Assembly (NCBI RefSeq): GCF_041224545.1
Contig: NZ_JBGFGP010000104.1
Span: 1-64,000, forward strand
Length of the DNA stretch: 64,000 nt
Source of the DNA: Sedimentitalea sp041224545
GTDB lineage: Bacteria; Pseudomonadota; Alphaproteobacteria; Rhodobacterales; Rhodobacteraceae
Direction of reading: 5' to 3'
Below are positions 58,437 through 64,000 of the stretch, in pieces. Within the stretch, counting starts at the first letter, position 1; each line of letters opens with the position of its first letter. The notes under the pieces were generated by a model. The model did not search any database, was not told the origin of the DNA, and was given only the letters and a program-made list of their open reading frames with translations. A program made the translations under genes and the position numbers.

Positions 58437-59768
58437 ATGCAGGTCACCGAGACGCTGAAAGAAGGTCTGAAGCGCGGCTACGCGATCACCGTCACCGCCG
58501 CCGAGCTGGACGAGAAGGTCAATGAAAAACTGACCGAGGCGCAGCCGGAAGTCGAGATGAAGGGCTTTCGCAAGGGCAAGGTGCCGATGCCGCTTTTGAA
58601 AAAGCAGTTCGGCCAGCGCCTGATGGGCGAAGCGATGCAGGAAAGCATCGACGGTGCAATGAACAAGCACTTTGAAGAGACCGGTGATCGTCCGGCCATG
58701 CAGCCCGATGTCAAGATGACCAACGAAGACTGGAAGGAAGGCGACGACGTTCAGGTCGAGATGTCCTATGAGGCGCTGCCCGAGATCCCGGACGTCGATC
58801 TGAAGTCGATTTCCCTTGAAAAGCTCGTCGTCAAGGCGGACGAGGCGGCGATCGACGAAGCGCTGACCAACCTGGCCGAAACCGCGCAGGATTTCAAAGC
58901 CCGCCGCAAGGGCAGCAAGGCCAAGGACGGCGATCAGGTGGTTCTCGATTTTGTCGGCAAGGTCGACGGCGAGGCCTTCGAAGGCGGTTCGGCCGAGGAC
59001 TATCCGCTGGTTCTGGGCTCCAACAGCTTCATCCCGGGCTTTGAAGAGCAACTGGTCGGCGTGAAGGCCGAAGAGGAAAAGGACGTGACCGTCAGCTTCC
59101 CCGAAGACTATCAGGCGTCGCACCTGGCGGGCAAGGAAGCGGTCTTTACCTGCACCATCAAGGAAGTGAAGGAACCGGTTGCCGCGGAAATCGACGATGA
59201 ACTGGCCAAGAAATTCGGTGCCGAAGACCTCGCCGCGCTGAAAAGCCAGATCGGCGAACGTCTTGAGGCCGAGTATGCCGGTGCCGCACGCGCGGTGATG
59301 AAGCGCGGCCTGCTGGACGCGCTGGACGAGATCGTGACCTTCGATCTGCCGCCGAGCCTTGTCGAGGCCGAAGCCAAGCAGATTGCCCATCAGCTGTGGC
59401 ACGAGGAAAACCCCGACGTGCAGGGGCATGATCACCCCGAGATCGAAACCACCGACGAGCACACCAAGCTGGCCGAACGCCGCGTGCGCCTGGGTTTGCT
59501 GCTGGCCGAGTTGGGCCAGAAGGCCGAGGTCGAGGTCAGCGATGCCGAGATGACGCAAGCCATCATGAACCAGGCCCGCCAGTATCCCGGACAGGAACGC
59601 CAGTTCTTTGAATTCGTGCAGCAGAACCAGCAGATGCAGCAGCAGCTTCGCGCACCGTTGTTCGAAGACAAGGTCGTGGATTATGTATTCGAACTGGCCA
59701 GCATCACCGACAAAGAGGTGGGCAAGGACGATCTGCAAAAGGCCGTCGAGGCCATGGAAAACGAATAA
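58437..59768 (+). CDS. tig: Trigger factor
   Basis: A 443-residue ribosome-associated chaperone and peptidyl-prolyl isomerase. The N-terminal ribosome-binding loop is GFRKGKVPMPLL (residues 42-53). The FKBP-like PPIase domain spans about 155-240 (DGDQVVLDFVGKVDGEAF, FIPGFEEQLVGV, HLAGKEAVF), and the long helical C-terminal arms follow (EQRQ-rich QYPGQERQFFEF near 390). ATG at 58437 is the family start, with TGGGGAAACACG before it. There is no clpP/clpX next to it, unlike many other bacteria. Confidence 0.97.
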   Translation: MQVTETLKEGLKRGYAITVTAAELDEKVNEKLTEAQPEVEMKGFRKGKVPMPLLKKQFGQRLMGEAMQESIDGAMNKHFEETGDRPAMQPDVKMTNEDWKEGDDVQVEMSYEALPEIPDVDLKSISLEKLVVKADEAAIDEALTNLAETAQDFKARRKGSKAKDGDQVVLDFVGKVDGEAFEGGSAEDYPLVLGSNSFIPGFEEQLVGVKAEEEKDVTVSFPEDYQASHLAGKEAVFTCTIKEVKEPVAAEIDDELAKKFGAEDLAALKSQIGERLEAEYAGAARAVMKRGLLDALDEIVTFDLPPSLVEAEAKQIAHQLWHEENPDVQGHDHPEIETTDEHTKLAERRVRLGLLLAELGQKAEVEVSDAEMTQAIMNQARQYPGQERQFFEFVQQNQQMQQQLRAPLFEDKVVDYVFELASITDKEVGKDDLQKAVEAMENE

Positions 59769-59790
59769 TCCGGTCCAGAGGCCGGATGCC

Positions 59791-59822
59791 AGGGGTCGCC
59801 CATGTGGCGGCCCTTATTTTTT
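59791..59822 (+). terminator. Intrinsic terminator after tig
   Basis: AGGGGTCGCC then CATGT then GGCGGCCCTT, an imperfect stem, followed by ATTTTTTGG. It lies 23 bases after the tig stop. A smaller hairpin (CCGG..GGCCGG, about 59770-59785) precedes it. Confidence 0.75.
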
Positions 59823-59832
59823 GGGGGAATGC

Positions 59833-59902
59833 GCGCGCCGTAAGCGCAATGCGTTGACATCCGACACCGGATGTCGTGCGGCTTGGGCAGCGTACGGCGC
59901 GC
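59833..59902. repeat. Nested palindrome between convergent tig and transglycosylase genes
   Basis: Outer arms GCGCGCCGTA (59833-59842) and TACGGCGCGC (59893-59902) are perfect complements; inside them GACATCCG-ACAC-CGGATGTC (59856-59875) is a perfect 8-bp hairpin. There is no T-run on either side. It resembles a REP-type or cruciform element rather than a simple terminator. Confidence 0.7.
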
Positions 59903-59917
59903 TGAAGGAGCTTGGGA

Positions 59918-60394
59918 TCAGGGCTGAACCAGCCCGGTCTCAACCAGCATCCCGCGCCGCTTGGCCTCGTACCAATAGCCGCGCGAATAGTGCTTGACCG
60001 CGTTGTCATAGCTGCCATCTGAAAGCAGCCACGCGCCACGCAGGTATTTTCCTGCGTATTTCAGATTGGTCTCGGCATCGAGCAGATCCCTGGGTTTGCC
60101 GTCGAACCCCATCGACCGCGCGGTGTCGGGAAGGATCTGGAGCAGGCCGTAATAGGGGCGGTTTATTGCCTCGGGCCTATGGGTGCTCTCGCGGATCGCG
60201 AGGCGATGCACCAGCGGGCGCGGAATGTCGTACAGATCGGCATATTTGTTGATCAGCGCGCGCAATTCAGGGGTTTCATTCGGGTAAAGTGGCGGGCCGG
60301 CAGGGGTCGTGGGTTCGGGGACGGTGGCACATGCGCCCGTAGCAAGGAACATGGCGAGCCCGGCCAGCGTGCGACGGCGGGACAGTATTGGCAT
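59918..60394 (-). CDS. Small lytic transglycosylase (SLT domain)
   Basis: A 158-residue exported peptidoglycan lyase. The N-terminal signal is MPILSRRRTLAGLAMFLATGAC with a possible lipid-anchor cysteine at 22, although the lipobox (TGAC) is not canonical. The SLT domain spans 40-150: catalytic Glu in LAIRESTHRPEAI, then YGLLQILPDTARSMGF and LLDAETNLKYAGKYLRGAW, with the Y in HYSRGYWYEAK. It is short, essentially one catalytic domain, and stands alone. It diverges from the DUF1330 gene across 169 bases. Confidence 0.9.
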   Translation of the reverse strand: MPILSRRRTLAGLAMFLATGACATVPEPTTPAGPPLYPNETPELRALINKYADLYDIPRPLVHRLAIRESTHRPEAINRPYYGLLQILPDTARSMGFDGKPRDLLDAETNLKYAGKYLRGAWLLSDGSYDNAVKHYSRGYWYEAKRRGMLVETGLVQP

Positions 60395-60563
60395 CTCTCT
60401 GAGAATCCGGTTGTTGATCCGGCTGGCAATCTATCTATCCGATGACCTGCGGCAAGCGGTGTACCGTCCGGAGGCGTATTTTGCGCGGCGGATTGCCGAT
60501 GCCGGTCTTGTCCCGAAGCGCTGCGCGGGCCAATCTGCACCCGATCAGAAAAGAGGACAGCCA

Positions 60564-60998
60564 ATGCCATACCTGGGATTTGCGCGAGAGGATTACGAAG
60601 CATTCAAGGCCAACGATCGCGAGGGGCCGGTGCATATGCTGAACCTCGTGCGGCTGCGCGCGCAGGCAGAATACGAGGATGGCAGCGTGGCAAGCGGCCG
60701 GGAGGCCTATGCCAGCTATGGCCGTCTGAGCGCCCCGGTCTTTGCACGGGTGGGCGGACGCATCGTATGGCGCGGGTCTCTGGAGCAGGTGGTCATCGGA
60801 CCGCAGGACGAACAGTGGGACCTGTGTTTCATCGCCGAATATCCGCAACCGGGCGCGTTTCTCGAAATGCTGAAGGATGCGGAATACCGTGCGGCCATGG
60901 TTCATCGGCAGGCCGCAGTTGCGGATTCGCGTCTGATCCGCATGGCGCCGCTGACCGCTGGCGGCGGGTTTGGCGATGTTTCGGCCAACGAGGGCTGA
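60564..60998 (+). CDS. DUF1330 family protein
   Basis: A 144-residue ferredoxin-like-fold protein of the DUF1330 family. The block PVHMLNLVRLRAQAEYEDG (22-40) and LCFIAEYPQPGAFLEMLKDAEYR match the family. It may bind small molecules or act as a dimeric oxygenase-like protein; function unknown. The ATG at 60564 has AAGAGGACAGCCA in front. It is followed six bases later by a membrane-protein gene, so the two are co-transcribed. Confidence 0.87.
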   Translation: MPYLGFAREDYEAFKANDREGPVHMLNLVRLRAQAEYEDGSVASGREAYASYGRLSAPVFARVGGRIVWRGSLEQVVIGPQDEQWDLCFIAEYPQPGAFLEMLKDAEYRAAMVHRQAAVADSRLIRMAPLTAGGGFGDVSANEG

Positions 60999-61004
60999 TC
61001 ACAG

Positions 61005-61574
61005 ATGATGTCCGCTGTGTTGCAGTGTCTGGGCGACAACTGGTCGCCGACCATCGGCGATCCGAGCGTGATGGGCTGGGTCACGGTTGTGGCCTATGGT
61101 GTCACGGCCCTGTTATGCGCGCTGGCCTTTCGTGGAGAGCCCGCGCGACGGCTCAGGCTGTTCGGCTATGGGCTGACGCTGCTGCTGGCTCTGCTGATGG
61201 TGAACAAGCAACTGGACCTCCAGTCGGCATTGACCGCCGGCGCGCGTTGTCTGGCGCAATTGCAGGGCTGGTACGAGGACCGGCGTGCCGTGCAAGTGGG
61301 CTTCATTCTGGTGCTGTTGCTGTACTGCCTTGGCTTTGGCATTTTCCTGATCTGGATCATGTGGGGGCACCTCGGGCAGATTTGGCTCATGGTGCTGGGC
61401 CTGATCTTTCTGCTGGCGTTCATTGCGGTGCGCGCCGTCGGGTTTCACCATTTTGACGCGCTCATCAGCGCGCAGATCAGCAATGTCAGGATGAACTGGA
61501 TACTGGAACTGGGCGGCCTGATCATGATCGGGGCGAACGCTGTCTGGATGATCCTGGCGCGCAGGCCGCGCTAG
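61005..61574 (+). CDS. Five-helix membrane protein, conserved in Rhodobacterales
   Basis: A 189-residue integral membrane protein with helices at about 24-42, 50-68, 95-120, 124-142 and 165-183. The conserved patch VRAVGFHHFDALISAQISN-like (145-163) and the final WILELGGLIMIGANAVWMIL are distinctive. I recall relatives labelled isopropylmalate isomerase in databases, a name not supported by this sequence: there is no aconitase-type domain. No transport motif is visible. It forms a pair with DUF1330 and ends next to the rplI terminator. Confidence 0.8.
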   Translation: MMSAVLQCLGDNWSPTIGDPSVMGWVTVVAYGVTALLCALAFRGEPARRLRLFGYGLTLLLALLMVNKQLDLQSALTAGARCLAQLQGWYEDRRAVQVGFILVLLLYCLGFGIFLIWIMWGHLGQIWLMVLGLIFLLAFIAVRAVGFHHFDALISAQISNVRMNWILELGGLIMIGANAVWMILARRPR

Positions 61575-61596
61575 TCCGGTTCAATCGGGGTCCGAC

Positions 61597-61635
61597 AATA
61601 AAAGAACCGCGCGGAGCAGGGGCTCCGCGCGGTTC
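61597..61635 (-). terminator. Intrinsic terminator of the rpsF-rpsR-rplI operon
   Basis: GAACCGCGCGGAGC (61604-61617) pairs perfectly with GCTCCGCGCGGTTC (61622-61635), a 14-bp stem with loop AGGG; on the minus strand it is followed by TTTTATTG. It is 28 bases after the rplI stop and may also stop transcripts coming from the left. Confidence 0.93.
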
Positions 61636-61663
61636 CGGATGTATTTGCGAGTCCGAGGCCGGA

Positions 61664-62302
61664 TCAGCTCTTGGACGCGTCGTCCTCGGAATCGTCGCTG
61701 GCGGGTTCAACACCGGCGGCTTCCGCGATGGCATCGTCGTCCGATGCGGCTGATCCGATATCGTCGAACAGTTCGGCGATTTCGAATTCCGCTTCGGCTT
61801 CTTCCTCGGCGGCAAGTTCCTGGATCGACTTGCCCGAAGCCTGAAGCTCGGCCTCTTCGGGCGAGCGGGCAACGTTCAGCTTGATCCGGACGTCGACTTC
61901 CGGGTGCAGGTGCACTTCGACCTCGTGCAGGCCCAGGGCCTTGATCGGGATGCGGATCAGCACTTGCTTGCGGTCGATCGTAAAGCCGGCCTCGGTTGCG
62001 GCATCTGCGGCGTCACGGGGCGTGACCGAGCCATAGAGGTTGCCGCCATCGGAGGCCGAGCGAATCACGATGAACTGCTGACCGTCGAGTTTTTCGCCGA
62101 GGGCTTCCGCCTCTTTGCGTGTCTCGAGGTTGCGTGCTTCGAGCTGCGCTTTCTGTTCTTCAAAGGCGGCGATATTCGCTTTGCTGGCGGTCAGCGCCTT
62201 TTTCTGCAGCAGCAGGTAGTTGCGCGCATAGCCCGGCTTGACGTCGACGACGTCGCCCATTTGGCCCAGCTTGGCAACACGTTCCAGAAGGATGACTTGC
62301 AT
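61664..62302 (-). CDS. rplI: 50S ribosomal protein L9 with acidic C-terminal extension
   Basis: A 212-residue L9. The N-terminal domain MQVILLERVAKLGQMGDVVDV with GYARNYLLLQKKAL (residues 24-37) binds 23S rRNA; a long helix (40-75) links to the C-terminal domain with GNLYGSVTPRDAADA (86-100). The usual protein ends near residue 150; here a tail of about 60 residues rich in D, E, S and A (from EEEAEAEFEI) follows and ends KS. The extension is expected to be disordered. It is last in rpsF-rpsR-rplI. Confidence 0.97.
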   Translation of the reverse strand: MQVILLERVAKLGQMGDVVDVKPGYARNYLLLQKKALTASKANIAAFEEQKAQLEARNLETRKEAEALGEKLDGQQFIVIRSASDGGNLYGSVTPRDAADAATEAGFTIDRKQVLIRIPIKALGLHEVEVHLHPEVDVRIKLNVARSPEEAELQASGKSIQELAAEEEAEAEFEIAELFDDIGSAASDDDAIAEAAGVEPASDDSEDDASKS

Positions 62303-62313
62303 GTGCTTTCTCC

Positions 62314-62541
62314 TTACTTGACGGCGTAGGGCAGCAGGGCGAGGAAGCGGGCACGCTTGATGGCGCGGGCGAGTTCACGCTGCTTCTTGGCCGAGACGGC
62401 GGTGATACGGCTGGGGACGATCTTGCCGCGCTCGCTGATATAACGCTGCAGCAGGCGAGTGTCCTTGTAGTCGATGGCGGGAGCATTGTCGCCCGAGAAG
62501 GGGCAGACTTTGCGACGGCGGAAAAACGGTTTGGCTGCCAT
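62314..62541 (-). CDS. rpsR: 30S ribosomal protein S18
   Basis: A 75-residue S18, full family length. The basic start MAAKPFFRRRKVCPFSG is followed by DYKDTRLLQRYISERGKI and PSRITAVSAKKQRELARAIK, the 16S-binding and S6-binding surface. The single Cys in KVCPF is the C(+) type zinc-ligand remnant seen in many S18. It lies between rpsF and rplI, 11 bases before rplI. Confidence 0.98.
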   Translation of the reverse strand: MAAKPFFRRRKVCPFSGDNAPAIDYKDTRLLQRYISERGKIVPSRITAVSAKKQRELARAIKRARFLALLPYAVK

Positions 62542-62570
62542 GGTTTACAGTCCTTTTCTCAAGCTGTGGA

Positions 62571-62924
62571 TCAACGGCGTTCGCGACGGTTGTCGCGTTC
62601 GTCGCGTTTCTGCATCTGGACCGACGGGCCTTCCTTGTGCTCGTCAACCTTGATGGTCAGCACACGCATCACGTCGTCATGCAGGCGCATCAGGCGTTCC
62701 ATTTCCTGGACGGCCGGTGCCGGTGCATCGGTGCGCAGGAAAGCATAATGGCCCTTGCGGTTCTTGTTGATCTTGTAGGCCATCGTCTTGACGCCCCAGT
62801 ACTCCTGATCGACCAGCTTGCCGCCGTTGTCGGACAGGACCGCACCGAAATGTTCGATAAGGCCTTCAGCTTGCGTGTTGGACAGATCCTGACGCGCAAT
62901 CATGACATGCTCATAGAGTGGCAT
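62571..62924 (-). CDS. rpsF: 30S ribosomal protein S6
   Basis: A 117-residue S6 with the ferredoxin-like fold: MPLYEHVMIARQDLSNTQAE, LVDQEYWGVKTMAYKINKNR and GHYAFLRTDAP. The C-terminus DERDNRRERR is basic and short. The start at 62924 is preceded by AAGAACAGGAGTCAAC; the open frame to 62993 is not needed. It is the first gene of the operon. A GC-rich hairpin lies in its leader (62962-62993). Confidence 0.98.
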   Translation of the reverse strand: MPLYEHVMIARQDLSNTQAEGLIEHFGAVLSDNGGKLVDQEYWGVKTMAYKINKNRKGHYAFLRTDAPAPAVQEMERLMRLHDDVMRVLTIKVDEHKEGPSVQMQKRDERDNRRERR

Positions 62925-62961
62925 GTTGACTCCTGTTCTTGTTTCAAGGCGCATTTCAAAG

Positions 62962-62993
62962 GTGGGGCCAATATCCTTTCGCGGCCCCGCCAC
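62962..62993 (-). promoter_or_regulatory. Leader hairpin upstream of rpsF
   Basis: On the minus strand GTGGCGGGGCC pairs with GGCCCCAC around a 13-base loop, ending about 38 bases before the rpsF start. The stem has a three-base bulge on one side. S6:S18 is known to repress its own operon through a bulged leader hairpin; this one is only a candidate. Further upstream GGAGCGCTCC (63025-63034) is a perfect palindrome. The whole 62925-63230 interval has no gene. Confidence 0.4.
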
Positions 62994-63133
62994 GAGAGAC
63001 TGCGCGGTTCAGATGAGTGCGAAAGGAGCGCTCCGTATACACGGATCTGCCAGCGGGGCAAGCCCAAGTCGCCGACGGTGCTCGGGCGGGCGGCAGATCA
63101 GTTGCCGGGTCGGTGCGCGACTGTTCGCCCATT

Positions 63134-63146
63134 CACAGATTCTGTG
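63134..63146. promoter_or_regulatory. Inverted repeat upstream of yceI
   Basis: CACAGA-T-TCTGTG is a perfect 6-bp inverted repeat about 85 bases before the yceI start. TATGAT at 63186-63191 is a possible -10 element. An operator is possible; no regulator is known. Confidence 0.35.
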
Positions 63147-63230
63147 GAGTTTTCCGGGATTGGTTTTGGCCCGCGACCCACTAGGTATGATAGATCGAAC
63201 GCAGAGACCACAGAGAGGAAAACCAATCCC

Positions 63231-63818
63231 ATGAAATCCGTTCTTTTCGCCGCCGCGCTTGGAATTGCGGCCACCGCCGTTGCCGCCGAACCCGTTGAGT
63301 ACACGCTTGACTCGGGTCACAGCCAGATACTCTTCAAATACGATCACCTGGGGTATTCCACCACCGCGGGCATGTTCTCGGGTTTCGAGGGCACGATCAT
63401 TTTCGACGCCGAGAATCCCGAGGCATCGAGCGTTGAGGTCTCGATGCCGGTCAAGTCAATGCTGACCGGATGGCAAGAGCGGTTCGAACACCTGATGTCG
63501 CCCGATTTCTTCGACGCGAGCGATGATGAAATGGTAAGCTTCGTGTCCACCGGCATCGAAGTCACCGGCGAGGACACTGCGCTGATCACCGGCGATCTTA
63601 CCCTGAACGGCGTGACCAAGGAAATCGTGCTGGACGCCAAGCTGAACCAGGCGAGCATGCACCCGATGCAGAACAAGCCCTGGGCCGGGTTCGACGCCAC
63701 CGTGCAGCTGCTGCGCTCGGACTATAACCTTGGCAAGTTTACGCCTTTCGTGGGCGATGAGGTCGACATTGAAATCTCGCTAGAAGCACAGGCGGCCGGG
63801 TCCGGCGACGCCAACTGA
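63231..63818 (+). CDS. yceI: YceI-family periplasmic protein
   Basis: A 195-residue lipocalin-like periplasmic protein that binds an isoprenoid (polyprenyl/quinone-like) ligand. The signal peptide is MKSVLFAAALGIAATAVAA. The mature barrel starts EPVEYTLDSGHSQILFKYDH and has FSGFEGTIIFDAENPEASS and LTLNGVTKEIVLDAKL. The ribosome-binding site is GAGAGGAAAACCAATCCC. It ends before a strong terminator; a second exported protein starts 125 bases later. Confidence 0.93.
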   Translation: MKSVLFAAALGIAATAVAAEPVEYTLDSGHSQILFKYDHLGYSTTAGMFSGFEGTIIFDAENPEASSVEVSMPVKSMLTGWQERFEHLMSPDFFDASDDEMVSFVSTGIEVTGEDTALITGDLTLNGVTKEIVLDAKLNQASMHPMQNKPWAGFDATVQLLRSDYNLGKFTPFVGDEVDIEISLEAQAAGSGDAN

Positions 63819-63829
63819 GCCATGAGCGC

Positions 63830-63863
63830 GTTGCGGACCCCCATGGCGGTCCGCAACATTTTT
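63830..63863 (+). terminator. Intrinsic terminator after yceI
   Basis: GTTGCGGACC (63830-63839) pairs perfectly with GGTCCGCAAC (63848-63857), followed by ATTTTTC. It is 12 bases after the yceI stop. Confidence 0.92.
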
Positions 63864-63942
63864 CAACTGCGGTCTTGCCCTCCGGCACCAAGGGCGTGAA
63901 CCTTGCTTTGCCAGGGCAGCGCAACCACGCCCGGAGGGACTG

Positions 63943-64000
63943 ATGATCAGAAAGACGATGGCGGCGTGCGTTTTCGCCGCGAGCGGCTTGGCCATGACGG
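63943..64000 (+). CDS. Start of an exported protein, cut by the right edge
   Basis: ATG at 63943 with GGAGGGACTG before it. The 19 visible residues MIRKTMAACVFAASGLAMT are a typical signal peptide (basic start, hydrophobic core). The gene continues beyond the window, so the product cannot be identified. Confidence 0.6.
   Translation, partial: MIRKTMAACVFAASGLAMT

Noticed and set aside
1..64000. CRISPR arrays, tRNA/rRNA genes, insertion sequences, prophage genes
   Set aside because: Looked for repeated spacers, cloverleaf arms with the CCA end, transposase and phage motifs in the intergenic stretches; none was convincing. Small RNAs cannot be excluded by eye.

Overview
The window reads as a chromosomal segment of an alphaproteobacterium of the Rhodobacteraceae (Roseobacter group). 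The evidence is GC-rich DNA with strong third-position G/C bias, the family make-up (MnmH with an oxidoreductase-SelD fusion, Edd/Eda, OpgC/G/H, Mrp antiporter, malonate operon, L9 with an acidic tail), a CtrA-type box, and copies of an intergenic motif (GCCTCCGGCGGGAGTATTT...) that I associate with this family. No rRNA, tRNA, CRISPR array, insertion sequence or phage gene was seen. The species cannot be named from the sequence alone.

Layout. 1-6662 (mostly minus) is a fatty-acid beta-oxidation block: fadJ (cut by the left edge), a cupin, a thiolase, a glutathione transferase, two acyl-CoA dehydrogenases and a MerR regulator. 6782-8501 looks like an inserted, less GC-rich cassette: a MarR regulator diverging from an antibiotic-biosynthesis-type monooxygenase and a small membrane protein, with a clean MarR-type operator between them. 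8647-11409 holds a second MerR regulator, two hotdog thioesterases and a MATE exporter whose stop codon lies inside a 107-bp palindromic repeat. 11526-16090 has arsC, pyrD, DUF952, a periplasmic 5'-nucleotidase and mnmH, which converges on a 720-residue oxidoreductase-SelD fusion (16066-18228); together these make selenophosphate and place selenium in tRNA.

18425-26285 (plus) holds a divergent ThDP enzyme, a TTC38-like TPR protein and the opgC-opgG-opgH operon for osmoregulated periplasmic glucans. 26377-27662 (minus) is a secreted esterase plus a membrane-anchored rhodanese. 28043-35690 (plus) is a ten-gene Mrp-type cation/proton antiporter operon with a split MrpA, three proton-channel-like subunits and a small unassigned membrane subunit. 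35788-43113 carries a class III aminotransferase, a CoA transferase, a glutathione transferase and a polyamine-type ABC importer. 43435-45894 is the Entner-Doudoroff pair edd-eda with LacI-type operators upstream.

45914-51156 is a TetR regulator diverging from a tightly coupled operon of flavin monooxygenase, bile-acid/sodium-symporter-family carrier, NAD-dependent epimerase/dehydrogenase and SDR, followed by DUF2478. It is the best candidate here for an uncharacterised catabolic system. 51209-51682 is an orphan gene with a CtrA-type box in its promoter. 51955-58255 has an amidase, the malonate operon (GntR regulator, malonyl-CoA decarboxylase, malonyl-CoA synthetase) with a perfect TTGTATACAA operator, and a porin. 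58437-64000 is housekeeping: trigger factor, a lytic transglycosylase, DUF1330, a five-helix membrane protein, rpsF-rpsR-rplI, a YceI-like protein and the start of another exported protein.
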